In this document: piece after piece, positions 26,938 to 35,883 of the stretch
Position numbering within the stretch: position 1 is the stretch's first letter
How the letters are laid out: each line of letters starts with the position of its first letter
Assembly (NCBI GenBank): GCA_963834685.1
Contig: CAWICW010000032.1
Span: forward strand, 276,711 to 340,710
Source: Palsa-504 sp963834685
GTDB lineage: Bacteria; Actinomycetota; Actinomycetes; Streptosporangiales; Streptosporangiaceae
Length of the DNA: 64,000 nucleotides
Direction of reading: 5' to 3'
Made by a program: the position numbers and the translations under genes
The notes under the pieces: generated by a model
The model's database searches: none
The model's input: only the letters and a program-made list of their open reading frames with translations
What the model was told of the DNA's origin: nothing

Positions 26938-27618
26938 TCACGCATCGAATGAGAGCAAGCTGGCCTGGCCGGCGCGCAGGTTCATGACGTGCTCGTCGAA
27001 GTTGAGCTTGTCGAACAGGGAGACGCCTTCGGCTATTGACGAGCATAGTGCGTCCTCGGTGACCTGAATGGCCTCGGCCTTATCGATGGCGGCCGCCATT
27101 TCCGCTTCGGTGCCGACGACGATTCCGTCGTCGTCACCCAGCAGGATGTCACCGGGGCTGACCGTGACGTTGCCGAGCAGCACGGGGACGTTGACCTCGG
27201 GCATGACCATGGCCCTGGCCGCGCGCGGCGTCGCTCCGCGCGCGTATACCGGCATGGTCATGCGTTTCAACGTCGCCGTGTCGCGGCACAAGCCGTCGAT
27301 GACGATGCCCGCCATGCCCCGGCGCGCTGCCTCGCTGGCAAACAGTTCTCCCGCGACGGCGTGCTGCGATCCCCCTGCGGCCACGACCAGCACGTCACCC
27401 GGACCGCTATGCTGCAGCGCGCCCAGGACCGACAGCAGATCGTCGCGTGCGTTCGCCGTGACCGCGCGGCCGAGCAGCCGGCTGCGGGCCGAGACCAGCC
27501 TGATCGCCGCGGGCAGCACGCGCAGCGACTTGTCCGCATCGGACACGGTCGATGCGTCCAGCCGTTCCAGCCGGGACAGCAGGCTCAGATCATCACGCGG
27601 CGAACTCGATGCAGACAT
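26938..27618 (-). CDS. RraA-like / HMG aldolase-family protein
   Basis: This 226-residue protein has the RraA/dimethylmenaquinone-methyltransferase-like fold. GDVLVVAAGGSQHAVAGELF, ARRGMAGIVIDGLCRD and VSPGDILLGDDDGIVVG are the diagnostic segments. The Arg-Asp pair after DGLC corresponds to the metal and oxaloacetate site of HMG/CHA aldolases. ATG 27618 starts MSASSSPRDDLSLL. Members of this family act as aldolases, as RNase E inhibitors or in unknown roles. The context here is decayed and does not help decide. Confidence 0.82.
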   Translation of the reverse strand: MSASSSPRDDLSLLSRLERLDASTVSDADKSLRVLPAAIRLVSARSRLLGRAVTANARDDLLSVLGALQHSGPGDVLVVAAGGSQHAVAGELFASEAARRGMAGIVIDGLCRDTATLKRMTMPVYARGATPRAARAMVMPEVNVPVLLGNVTVSPGDILLGDDDGIVVGTEAEMAAAIDKAEAIQVTEDALCSSIAEGVSLFDKLNFDEHVMNLRAGQASLLSFDA

Positions 27619-27689
27619 CGGACGGTCCTTACCAACACACGATCGGCACCATGGCGCGAGTCGCCCGGTTCGAGGGCACCGGCCAGCAC

Positions 27690-27870
27690 AGCGAACAGGC
27701 CATCCAGCGCTCTGGCCAGCGCCCACAGCGTATCCGGGCTCGGACCGGCACGGCCACTTCCGGCCTGGGCAATCGCCGGTCCTTGGTGCGACCGGGCCGA
27801 CAGCCCCACCAGACGCTGGCGGCGGTTCCCTGCCGAATCGGCACGGCCCGGAGTGGCTCGGCCCTCACGG
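27690..27870 (-). pseudogene. XRE-type regulator remnant
   Basis: On the minus strand the segment SPDTLWALARALDGLFAVL closely resembles the last helices of XRE-type HTH domains. The preceding residues, which should form the HTH, are scrambled as if out of frame. No start or continuation is clear. It sits just upstream of the RraA-like gene in the same direction. Confidence 0.4.
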
Positions 27871-27959
27871 CTGGCCTGACGCGGATTCACCGGCTCTGAG
27901 AGTGCGAGCCGATGGAGACACGTCCCCCCCGGCGGGAAGAGTGGAGCCAGGCGATGCTC

Positions 27960-28300
27960 GGCGAACCGGACCACATCGACGGCCGGGCCGGCGGTGGCGC
28001 TTCGCGGCCAGCTGCGCGGGCGCCGCGCTGCTGCTGCCGCCCTCGGGGCGGGCCGCCGCGGCGGTGTGGGCGATGACCGTGGCCGCGGCCGGTGCCGTCG
28101 GCGTGTACGCCGCCGTGGCCGTCCGGTACCGGCTGGGCGCCGGTGACTGGGTGTCCGCGGCGATCACGCTGGTGTTCCTGGCCAGCTTCACCCTCGCCAC
28201 GGCTACCCTGCTGCGCCGCCCCAGGGTCGCCCTTCCCGGGCTGCCGGGCGGCCTGTTCGTCACTAGTAGTGGAAGGCCGGCTCTGGCGTTTGTGCAGGTG
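27960..28300 (+). pseudogene. membrane protein remnant
   Basis: A plus-strand frame encodes three hydrophobic segments (ASCAGAALLLPPSGRAAAAV, MTVAAAGAVGVYAAVAV, AAITLVFLASFTLATATLL) spaced as in an integral membrane protein. No start with a ribosome site lies before it, and the coding character ends near 28300 beside the Rieske gene. It is probably the end of a deleted membrane gene. Confidence 0.4.
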
Positions 28301-28313
28301 CCGGTCACTTTCG

Positions 28314-29345
28314 CTATTCGGCGGAGATCCCGATCGGAGCACTAGCTGCCAGACCGAGGTCACGCATGGCCTTGCGGTAGGCGACGGCGACTGCGTCGAA
28401 GCGCAGGTGAAGCTCGGCGGCCAGGTCGAACGGCACGCGCTCGGGTCGTTGTGATTCGACGACGACCTGGTCCTGACCGAAGATTGTGTCTTCGAATTCG
28501 CGGATCACCCGGTCCGGCTGGTCAGTGTTGTAGTTGCGGCCGATGACCACATAGCCCGCGCAGCGGTCAGCGGCAACCGGCTGAGAGGCGAAGAAATAGA
28601 CCATGCCGCGTTGTCCGCCCCAGCCGAGCCGGAGCACGATCGTGTAGGGCATGTGCAGTTCGTAGCGGCTGCGCCGTTCCGGCTGGCCGGCCTGCTCGTT
28701 GCCGAACACCGGGAAGTCCTCGGTGTTGGGTGCCTCAGGGCGGACGATCTCATACCGCAGCACGTGGCCGTCGGTGTGCACCTGATGGCGGGGAACCACC
28801 GGCCGCTGCGGGTCGCCGAGCAGCCCGGGATGGACCCAGGGGAAATGCCCGAAGTCGGTAAAGTTCTCCACCTGGCGGCCCGCATCGCAGCGCCACCGGT
28901 ACGGCCCGGCCGCAACTATCGCCCACTCGCCGGCTTCCAGTTCCGGGACCTCTGGCAGCCGCCACCGCGGTTCCTCGAGCGCGGCCCAGATCAGCCCGTA
29001 CCGTTCCTGCGCGTGGAATGTCCGGACCCGGGCCTTGGCCGGGACCACGGCCGGATCCTCCTTCTGCGGGATCGCCACGCACCGGCCATCAGCGCCGTAC
29101 CGCCAGCCGTGGTAGGCACACACCAGCTCGTCGCCCTGAACCCAGCCCAGCGACAGCGCGGTACCGCGGTGCACGCACAGATCCGACATCACCCGGGGCG
29201 CTCCGCCGGCCCCGCGCCAGACCACCAGCGGCTCACCGAGCAGGTCGGCGTGCACCGGCCGGTCACCGACGTCGCCGGCGAACGCGACCGGATGCCAGCA
29301 CGCACGCTGGGCGGCCAGGTCCGCGAACACTCCCGGTGAATTCAT
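28314..29345 (-). CDS. Rieske-type non-haem iron oxygenase
   Basis: The 343-residue protein has a Rieske [2Fe-2S] site, CVHRG (residues ~57-61) and CAYHGWRY (~76-83), giving C-x-H and C-x2-H. The mononuclear iron region follows in ENFTDFGHFPWVHPG. The overall length matches VanA/PobA-like monooxygenases and O-demethylases of ring-hydroxylating type. ATG 29345 is chosen near the family start; an in-frame ATG lies at 29396. No ferredoxin or reductase gene is adjacent, so electrons must come from elsewhere. The substrate is unknown. Confidence 0.9.
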   Translation of the reverse strand: MNSPGVFADLAAQRACWHPVAFAGDVGDRPVHADLLGEPLVVWRGAGGAPRVMSDLCVHRGTALSLGWVQGDELVCAYHGWRYGADGRCVAIPQKEDPAVVPAKARVRTFHAQERYGLIWAALEEPRWRLPEVPELEAGEWAIVAAGPYRWRCDAGRQVENFTDFGHFPWVHPGLLGDPQRPVVPRHQVHTDGHVLRYEIVRPEAPNTEDFPVFGNEQAGQPERRSRYELHMPYTIVLRLGWGGQRGMVYFFASQPVAADRCAGYVVIGRNYNTDQPDRVIREFEDTIFGQDQVVVESQRPERVPFDLAAELHLRFDAVAVAYRKAMRDLGLAASAPIGISAE

Positions 29346-29450
29346 CGCCACCCCAGACAGATGACGCCCATGGCCGACCCAGGGCCCTGGCAGCATTCTG
29401 GGCCGGCGGGCCAGTGCCGGTCTAGCCGGCGGCCTGAGCTCGTCCGCTCA

Positions 29451-30428
29451 CTATGCGTCCCTCGTGCGGACAATGGCGAATGTGACCGCGATCAGCGCCG
29501 CCGCCAGCAGGACGTAGATCCCCGTCTCGATGCCCTGGAACGGCCAGTAGCGGCTGGCGGGCTGATAGGTGACGAACCCGCGCCAGCCGTGAGCTTGCAT
29601 GCAGGAAAACACGGCGTTCATCGAGCCAGACTTGGTTGGCGGGCCCGCGGAAAGCAGCTTCTGGCAGGAGGCCGGAAGCGCGGGATACAGCGAGCCCCAT
29701 CCCGTAGGCACCACCTGCCCGGTCCTGCTGACGGCGCCCTGGGCGAGTACCCAGGCCTGCCCCGGCGGCGTGAACGAACTCGTCACGTTGTAGTAGGTCG
29801 TGACCGCCGCCATGTAGTGCTGCCGGACGAAATCGGAGATGACCAGCCGCAGCGCGATGAACCCGCCGAGCACGACGGCTATCGCGGGGAGGGTCCGGCG
29901 CGCCACGGTGCCCGCGGCGATGCCGAGCGCCATGGCAAACACCGCGTAGCCGATCGGGACAATGCCCTGAGTGTCGAACTGGCCGGGCGTGAACGCGCTG
30001 GCAGACTGCGCGTTGATCGGCCCGGACCACCAAGTGGTCAGGACGGCGATCGCGCCGCCGCAGGCGGCGGCGGCGAGCAGCAGCCAGCCTGCCTTGACGG
30101 TCAGCCAGCGCATCCGGGTGACGCTCTGCGTCCACGCGAAATCGATGGTGCGGCTCTCCAGCTCGTGCGCCACGAGCGGGGCGCCCCACAGCATGCCGAG
30201 CACGGCCGGCACTATCAGGCTGAGGTAGGGCAAATCACTCACCACGCCGTTGACCAGCGAGGCCTGCTGTTGCAGGCACGCGCTGTTCCCCGCGCATGTG
30301 ATGAGAATGAAGTGCCAGTGCGACGCGATCTGGAGGCCGTCCGCAACTATCACGGCGGCGGCTGCGGCGAGCAGCACCGATGCGATCGCGCCCTGGGCGC
30401 GGTACTGGCGCCAGACAAGCCAGGTCAT
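29451..30428 (-). CDS. ABC-2 type transporter permease
   Basis: The 325-residue integral membrane protein has about six hydrophobic segments (for example IASVLLAAAAAVIVADGL, LSLIVPAVLGMLWGAPLVA, IYVLLAAALIAVTFAIV). It shows the ABC-2 marker APLVAHELESRTIDFAWTQ after the second segment. A large outer loop carries two cysteines (SCQKLL and FSCMQ). The ATG overlaps the ATPase stop as ATGA. It forms an exporter with the ATPase and faces a divergent two-component system, an arrangement often used for antibiotic or envelope-stress export. Confidence 0.88.
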   Translation of the reverse strand: MTWLVWRQYRAQGAIASVLLAAAAAVIVADGLQIASHWHFILITCAGNSACLQQQASLVNGVVSDLPYLSLIVPAVLGMLWGAPLVAHELESRTIDFAWTQSVTRMRWLTVKAGWLLLAAAACGGAIAVLTTWWSGPINAQSASAFTPGQFDTQGIVPIGYAVFAMALGIAAGTVARRTLPAIAVVLGGFIALRLVISDFVRQHYMAAVTTYYNVTSSFTPPGQAWVLAQGAVSRTGQVVPTGWGSLYPALPASCQKLLSAGPPTKSGSMNAVFSCMQAHGWRGFVTYQPASRYWPFQGIETGIYVLLAAALIAVTFAIVRTRDA

Positions 30429-31327
30429 GAGTGTTCTCCAACCTTCGTGAGATGCTTGTCCGCAGGCGCCTGATCGGCGCCCATGTAGGCCAGCACCAGC
30501 TCTTCGAGGGTTACGTTTCCGGCCTGGTGGGCAGGGTCGATGACCGGGCCGTTGAGGCGGACCAGCAGGGTGGACTGACCGGCCGTCGTCACCGTCTGCA
30601 CGACCTTGTGCGTCCCCTCGATCGGCGCGATGTCATTGTGCGGCCCGACCAGGACCTTGTGCTCCGCCAGCAGCGTGTCGATGTCACCGCAGAGCTGGAC
30701 CCGGGACCCGGCCAGCAGGATGATGTGGTCGCACACCCGCTCCAGGTCGGTGACCAGGTGCGAGGACAGCACGACGGTGAGGCCGCCGCCGGCGTTCGCC
30801 ACGGCCGAGGTCAGCGTGGCGAGGAAGTTCCGCCGCGCCAGCGGGTCCAGCGCCGCGACCGGCTCGTCGAGCAGCAGCAGCCGCGGTCGCTTGGCCAGCG
30901 TCAGCGCCAGCGCTACCTGGGCCCGCTGGCCGCCAGACAGCGTGCCCACCCGCTGGTCAAGCGGAATGCGCAACTCCGCCAGCCGGGTGCGCACCAGCGA
31001 GGCGTCCCAGCGCGGATCCATGTGCGCCCCGATCCGGATGTGATCCTCGGCGGTGAACCGCCGGTACAGCGGGATCTCCTGGGCGAGGAACCCGATCTCG
31101 GCCAGGAACGCCGGGTCCTGCCGCGGCGGGCCGTCCAGAACCGAAGCCGTGCCGCTGGTCGGGCTGGCCAGCCCGGCGAGGATCCGCAGCAGCGTGGTCT
31201 TGCCCGCGCCGTTCGGCCCGACCAGCGCGGAAACCCGGCCCTCGGGCACGGTGAACGTGCACTCGGTCAGCGCGCTGACCCGCCGGTAGCGCTTGGACAG
31301 TCCATGTGTCTCGATCGCCGTGCTCAT
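30425..31327 (-). CDS. ABC transporter ATP-binding protein
   Basis: This 300-residue ATPase shows Walker A GPNGAGKTTLLRIL (residues ~36-49), signature LSGGQRAQVALALTLA and Walker B LLLLDEPVAALDP. After residue ~215 comes the extra domain of drug-exporter ATPases. It precedes and overlaps its permease by four bases. The 277-base gap up to the divergent kinase gene probably holds both promoters. Confidence 0.93.
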   Translation of the reverse strand: MSTAIETHGLSKRYRRVSALTECTFTVPEGRVSALVGPNGAGKTTLLRILAGLASPTSGTASVLDGPPRQDPAFLAEIGFLAQEIPLYRRFTAEDHIRIGAHMDPRWDASLVRTRLAELRIPLDQRVGTLSGGQRAQVALALTLAKRPRLLLLDEPVAALDPLARRNFLATLTSAVANAGGGLTVVLSSHLVTDLERVCDHIILLAGSRVQLCGDIDTLLAEHKVLVGPHNDIAPIEGTHKVVQTVTTAGQSTLLVRLNGPVIDPAHQAGNVTLEELVLAYMGADQAPADKHLTKVGEHS

Positions 31328-31538
31328 GCGATCTCCTCCGATTCAGAAAGCTGCAGGTAGGCCGCATCCAGCCGGAACTCGAACGGTGTCGTCCTGATAG
31401 CGGGCCGAAGTCAGGGCTGCCCGCGGCCGCGTACGCGCCGGGGCAGTTGTGATCTCGTGCCTCCTCGCGGCCAGGCAGGGCGATTGCGGGTTCACTGCAG
31501 TCAGCGTCCCGGTCGGCGGGGGCGGGCGCATCACGCGC

Positions 31539-31593
31539 CGGAGGTAGCGCGGGTCCCTCCTTGGAGGGATACGCCGGAGGGTTGCGCGGAGGT
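31539..31593. promoter_or_regulatory. palindrome and direct repeats between exporter and kinase genes
   Basis: TCCCTCC-TT-GGAGGGA (31554-31569) is a perfect inverted repeat. It lies between two copies of GGAGGTAGCG, at about 31540 and 31580. This is a candidate binding site for the response regulator or another factor controlling the divergent genes; the right-hand copy also serves as ribosome site for the kinase. Confidence 0.45.
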
Positions 31594-31604
31594 AGCGTGC
31601 AGGT

Positions 31605-33128
31605 GTGCTGGACCGGGTGCGACGCAGGGCGTGGGGGCTATCGGGCCGGCTGATCGCGTCCTACATTGTCATCACGCTCGCCGTCGTGGTGCTGGTCGAG
31701 GCGCTCGTGCTCGGCTTCCAGGTACCCTCGCTGGTGAACGGCACCCAGCTGCAGGCCCAGGTGGACGCCGCGGCGAAGAGCTACGGCCAGCAGCTTGCCG
31801 AGCGCTATCCCGGCGGCGTGCCTGCCGGGACCGTGCTCGGCGACCCCGGCCAGCCGGCGCAGCCGGGCCTGGCCCGGCCGGCCCCGGACGGCACGCTGGT
31901 CGTTCCGGCGATCACCGGCCCGATCCACAGCGACCAGGCGGTCACCGCGGTCGTGGCGATCGCCGCCGACGGCACGGTCGTCGCGTCCTCCGCGCCATCC
32001 CGGTACCCGCCCGGACGAGCAGCGGCCAGCGAACTCCCCGTCCAGGCGATCGCGCCGATCGCAGCCGGCCCGGCCCACATGTATTTCAAAACCGGCAGCG
32101 TGCCCACGCCGTACGGCAGCGTGCTCATGACGGTCTGGCCGACGGGCCCGGCCGTCACCAGCAAACCGCCTGCCAGCGCGCCGGGACGGGTCGCCTACGT
32201 CTACGTGCAGGCGCCATGGGCGCCCAGGTTCATCAACCCGGTCCGCGCCTGGAGCGACCTGGGTCAGCTCGGCGAGGCCGGCCCGCTGCTGGCGGGTCAA
32301 TACGCGCTGCTTATCGCGATCGTGCCGGTCGGCGTGCTGTTCGGGCTGCTGGCCTCACGCCGCCTGGTCCGCCGGGTACGCCGCCTGGAACGAGCCACTC
32401 TGGCGGTCGCCGACGGCGATTACACCGTCACCTTGCCCGTCTCCGGCCGGGATGAGGTCGGCCGACTGGAGGCGAACTTCACCACCATGACCCGCCAGCT
32501 CGGCTCCGCGCTGGCCGCCGAGCGGCAGCGAGCCACCGGCGACGCACGCGCCGCGGAGCGGGCCCGGATCGCGCGGGAGGTCCACGACGCGATCTCCCAG
32601 CACCTGTTCGGCCTGCGGATGATCGCCGCCGGGATGCGCAGGGCCGACCCGGGCAATCAGCAGGTCCGCGCGATCGAGCGGATCAGCGAGGAGGCGCTGC
32701 GCGACATGCAGGCGCTGCTGATCGAGTTGCGCCCGGCCGGCCTGGACGGTGCCGGGCTCGCCCCGGCCCTGCAGGAGATCTGCGCGGCCTACCACGACCG
32801 GCTCGGCGTCACCGTCGACGCCAGCCTGGATGACCTCACCGTCCCCGCGCCCGTCGAGCACGCCCTGCTGCGCATCACCCAGGAGGCCTGCGCCAACGCC
32901 GTCCGGCACGGCAACGCCCGCCGGCTTGCCGTGTCCATGACCCGCCAGGACGGGCACGTCGAGCTTGCCGTCCGCGACACCGGTACCGGCTTCGACCCGG
33001 CCGCCCCGACCGCCGGCGCCGGGCTGGCCCATATCCGGGACCGGGTCGCCGAACTCGGCGGCACCGTGGACATCGACAGCGCACCCGGGCGCGGGGCGGC
33101 GCTCACCGTCCGGGTGCCGGTGCCATGA
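31605..33128 (+). CDS. NarL-type sensor histidine kinase
   Basis: The 507-residue membrane kinase has a first helix at ~12-35 (ASYIVITLAVVVLVEALVLG), an outer sensor of about 190 residues and a second helix at ~228-246. A HAMP domain follows, then the HisKA_3 phospho-acceptor box REVHDAISQHLFGLRM with its His. The ATP-binding region contains ITQEACANAVRHGNA and DTGTGFDP. GTG 31605 has GGAGG upstream. Its stop overlaps the regulator start as ATGA. It is divergent from the ABC-2 exporter, its probable target. Confidence 0.93.
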   Translation: MLDRVRRRAWGLSGRLIASYIVITLAVVVLVEALVLGFQVPSLVNGTQLQAQVDAAAKSYGQQLAERYPGGVPAGTVLGDPGQPAQPGLARPAPDGTLVVPAITGPIHSDQAVTAVVAIAADGTVVASSAPSRYPPGRAAASELPVQAIAPIAAGPAHMYFKTGSVPTPYGSVLMTVWPTGPAVTSKPPASAPGRVAYVYVQAPWAPRFINPVRAWSDLGQLGEAGPLLAGQYALLIAIVPVGVLFGLLASRRLVRRVRRLERATLAVADGDYTVTLPVSGRDEVGRLEANFTTMTRQLGSALAAERQRATGDARAAERARIAREVHDAISQHLFGLRMIAAGMRRADPGNQQVRAIERISEEALRDMQALLIELRPAGLDGAGLAPALQEICAAYHDRLGVTVDASLDDLTVPAPVEHALLRITQEACANAVRHGNARRLAVSMTRQDGHVELAVRDTGTGFDPAAPTAGAGLAHIRDRVAELGGTVDIDSAPGRGAALTVRVPVP

Positions 33129-33784
33129 CGATCCGCGTGGTGATCGCCGACGACCACCGCGTCGTCCGGGACGGACTGCGCTACCTGCTCAGCCAGGAAC
33201 CAGACGTCGAAGTCGCCGGCGAAGCCGCAGACGGCCGGCAGGCCGTAGACGTCGTCGCCGCCACCCGCCCGGGCGTGCTGCTACTCGATCTGTACATGCC
33301 CGGACTGGACGGGCACGCCGTGCTCGCCGCGCTGCACGATACCCCGCACCGGCCCGCCGTCGTCGTGCTCACCTCCGCCATCGACGACGAGCACCTCGTC
33401 CGCGCCATGCGCGCCGGCGCGACCTCCTACCTGCTCAAGACCGCCTCGGCCGAGGACGTCATCGCCGCCGTCCGCGACGCCGCCGCCGGCACCGCCAGCC
33501 TCAGCCCCGAACTGCTGACCCGGCTCACCCAGGCGCTCCGCCGGCCGCCGCCGCCGGACCCGCTACAGCCGCTCTCACCGCGCGAACGCGAAGTACTCCA
33601 GCTGATCGCCCGCGGTCACAGCAACCGGCAGATCGCCCGGGACCTGGCGATTGGCGAGCAGACCGTCAAGACCCACGTCCGAAGCATCCTCACCAAACTC
33701 AGCCTGCAAGACCGCGTCCAGGCAGCGATCTTCGCCCTCCGCCACCAAGCCGGCAGCTACGAGCACCGGCCGCAATCGCAATGA
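33125..33784 (+). CDS. NarL/FixJ-family response regulator
   Basis: The 219-residue protein has a receiver domain with the acidic pair VIADDHR, the phospho-acceptor Asp in LLLDLYMPGLDG and the Lys in YLLKTASAEDV. A LuxR-type HTH follows (LSPREREVLQLIARGHSNRQ, TVKTHVRSILTKLSL). It overlaps the kinase by four bases and forms a standard pair with it. The gap to the next gene is about 125 bases. Confidence 0.95.
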   Translation: MTIRVVIADDHRVVRDGLRYLLSQEPDVEVAGEAADGRQAVDVVAATRPGVLLLDLYMPGLDGHAVLAALHDTPHRPAVVVLTSAIDDEHLVRAMRAGATSYLLKTASAEDVIAAVRDAAAGTASLSPELLTRLTQALRRPPPPDPLQPLSPREREVLQLIARGHSNRQIARDLAIGEQTVKTHVRSILTKLSLQDRVQAAIFALRHQAGSYEHRPQSQ

Positions 33785-33910
33785 CCGTGTCTGCTGTCTT
33801 CCCCAGGACAGTTATGGTGCGGGATCGTAGGGGAAGGGCGGTGCCGTGGTGCTGCTGTTCCTGGCGGGACCGCGGCTGGCCACAGTCCGGCACGATGCGA
33901 GGAGGCCGTG

Positions 33911-35179
33911 ATGTGTTTCGTCCACTCGGGTAGCGCAGAAGGCGGTTCGCTGGTGCAGCAGACCGCACTCGGTGCGGCGGCGGCGGCCGCGTTCTCCACC
34001 CTGGCGGCGGGCGGGGGAGCGGTCGGCGGCATGGATGTCGCCGCTTCCGGCGCACCGGATGTGGTGGCCGGGCCGGGCGGGGCGCGGGTCGTGGACGGCT
34101 ACGGCCAGATTCTGCACACCCGCTGGAACCGCGACCTGCCGCCGGTGGCCCTGGTACGGCCCGGGGAAGTGATCCAGCTGCTGTGCCGAGACGCCCTGGA
34201 TATCGGTGAGGCGGCCCGCACGCTGACGCCGGAGGCGAGTCTGACCCTGGATCTGGGCCGGGTCCACCCGCTGACCGGCCCGGTCGAGGTCGAGGGCGCC
34301 GAGCCCGGCGACATCCTCGAGGTCGAGGTCCTGGACGTTGCCCCGCTGGTGGACTTCGGCTACGTCGTGATCGGCCCGGCCCTGGGCATGTTCGGGTCGC
34401 TGCGCCCGGATCTGCTCGCCCCGATCACCCAGTTCACCGAGGCCTCCCAGATCAGCGACCCCAACCCGGGGCCGGTGCCGGGTGCGATTCCCGAGGATCA
34501 GCCGTACAACAGCGGTTCGCCGTTCGTCCAGTTGTTCACGTTCGAGCGAGGGCAGAACACCGGGTTGGCCACCTTCATCGGCGCCGACACCGGCCGGCAG
34601 GCGCGCATCCCGGTCGCTCCCTTCATGGGGATCTACGGCGTCGCGCCGATGCGCAAGGGCATGTACCGCACCTTGCCGCCCGGCGTCAGCGGCGCCATGG
34701 GTGGCAATGCCGACATCCGGCAGTTCACCAAGGGAGCACGGATCCAGTTCCCGGTCTACGCTCCCGGCGCGAAGTTCTCCGCCGGGGACGGGCACATGGC
34801 CCAGGGGGACGGCGAGGTCTGCGTGACGGCCATCGAGACCCTGATGGCTGTCACCCTGCGCTTCCAGGTGATCAAGAACAGCATCATCGCCTCACCCCGG
34901 GCGATCGTTCCCGCCGCGGATCCCACCCAGTTGGCCATGCCCGCCGAGATGCTCGCCCACGGGTACTACCACACCACCGGCATCGGCCCCGACCTGATGG
35001 AGAACGCCAAGAACGCGGTCCGCGACATGGTGGACTGGCTGGTCGTCGACCAGCAGCTGAGCCTGCACGAGGCCTACGCCCTGTGCAGCGTGGCGGGCGA
35101 CCTGAAGATCAGCGAGACCGTCGACCTCCCGAACTGGGTCGTGTCGATGACCCTGCCCCGCGGGATCTTCGCCGCCTAG
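33911..35179 (+). CDS. acetamidase/formamidase family protein
   Basis: This 422-residue amidohydrolase of the FmdA/AmdA family would release ammonia from formamide, acetamide or a related short amide. Diagnostic segments are EGAEPGDILEVEVLDVAP, GVAPMRKGMYRTLPPGVSG and the zinc-site motif GDGHMAQGDGEVC. The N-terminal ~45 residues are Ala/Gly-rich and precede the domain; they could be a weak export signal or linker. ATG 33911 has GGAGG five bases upstream and is preferred to GTG 33908. It is monocistronic. Confidence 0.88.
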   Translation: MCFVHSGSAEGGSLVQQTALGAAAAAAFSTLAAGGGAVGGMDVAASGAPDVVAGPGGARVVDGYGQILHTRWNRDLPPVALVRPGEVIQLLCRDALDIGEAARTLTPEASLTLDLGRVHPLTGPVEVEGAEPGDILEVEVLDVAPLVDFGYVVIGPALGMFGSLRPDLLAPITQFTEASQISDPNPGPVPGAIPEDQPYNSGSPFVQLFTFERGQNTGLATFIGADTGRQARIPVAPFMGIYGVAPMRKGMYRTLPPGVSGAMGGNADIRQFTKGARIQFPVYAPGAKFSAGDGHMAQGDGEVCVTAIETLMAVTLRFQVIKNSIIASPRAIVPAADPTQLAMPAEMLAHGYYHTTGIGPDLMENAKNAVRDMVDWLVVDQQLSLHEAYALCSVAGDLKISETVDLPNWVVSMTLPRGIFAA

Positions 35180-35329
35180 CTGTGACCTAGCACCGGAGCG
35201 TTCTGGCGGTGGCCAGCGGCGCCCACCCCCGCCATATCCGTGCGATCATCTGCCCTCCCGATACCCGCCAGTCTGCCGGCGCTGGCCCCGCGAGTCGAGC
35301 CAATTCCGGCCGGGCCCTAATCTTGGGCG

Positions 35330-35860
35330 ATGAGCGACCGCAAAGCCGAGCGCGGAGCCGAGGGCGTCCTGCTCACCGGGGTCTACGGGTCCGGCAAGAG
35401 CTCGGTCGCCGCGGAGATCGCCTACCTGCTCGAGCAGCGGGGCAAGCCGTACGCGCTGCTGGACCTGGACTACCTGAGCTGGGCAGGCCCCGACACCGGT
35501 GACCGCGCCGCCGAGATCGAGCTGATGCGCCAGAACCTAGCCGCCGCGACCCCGAACTACCGGCGCCTCGGCATCAGCCTCTTCGTCCTCGCCTACTTCG
35601 TCCGCAGCGCCGCCGAGGTGCAGGCCGTCCGGGAGGCGCTCGGGCTGCCGCTCCGGGTCGCGCGGCTGACGGTCCCACTGGCCGCCATCGAGCTGCGGCT
35701 GGCCGGCGACGTCACCAGCGGCCGCGGCGACGACCTGCGCGAGGCGGCCGCGCAAGTCGAGGCCGCCGAGGGCGCCGGCCTCGAAGACGTGACCATCAGC
35801 AACGACCGTCCGGTCGCAGTGGCCGCGCGCGAGGTGATGACGTATCTCGGCTGGCTCTAG
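35330..35860 (+). CDS. P-loop nucleotide kinase-like protein
   Basis: The 176-residue protein starts with a Walker A, LTGVYGSGKSSVAAEIA (residues ~15-31), followed by YALLDLDYLSWAG and a C-terminal kinase-like lid (VTSGRGDDLREAA). The order matches small adenylylsulfate-kinase or gluconate-kinase-like P-loop proteins of unknown substrate. ATG 35330 is the first in frame. It converges on the TetR gene with only 23 bases between. Confidence 0.7.
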   Translation: MSDRKAERGAEGVLLTGVYGSGKSSVAAEIAYLLEQRGKPYALLDLDYLSWAGPDTGDRAAEIELMRQNLAAATPNYRRLGISLFVLAYFVRSAAEVQAVREALGLPLRVARLTVPLAAIELRLAGDVTSGRGDDLREAAAQVEAAEGAGLEDVTISNDRPVAVAAREVMTYLGWL

Positions 35861-35883
35861 GTGATGCCGCTAGAGGCGCAAGC

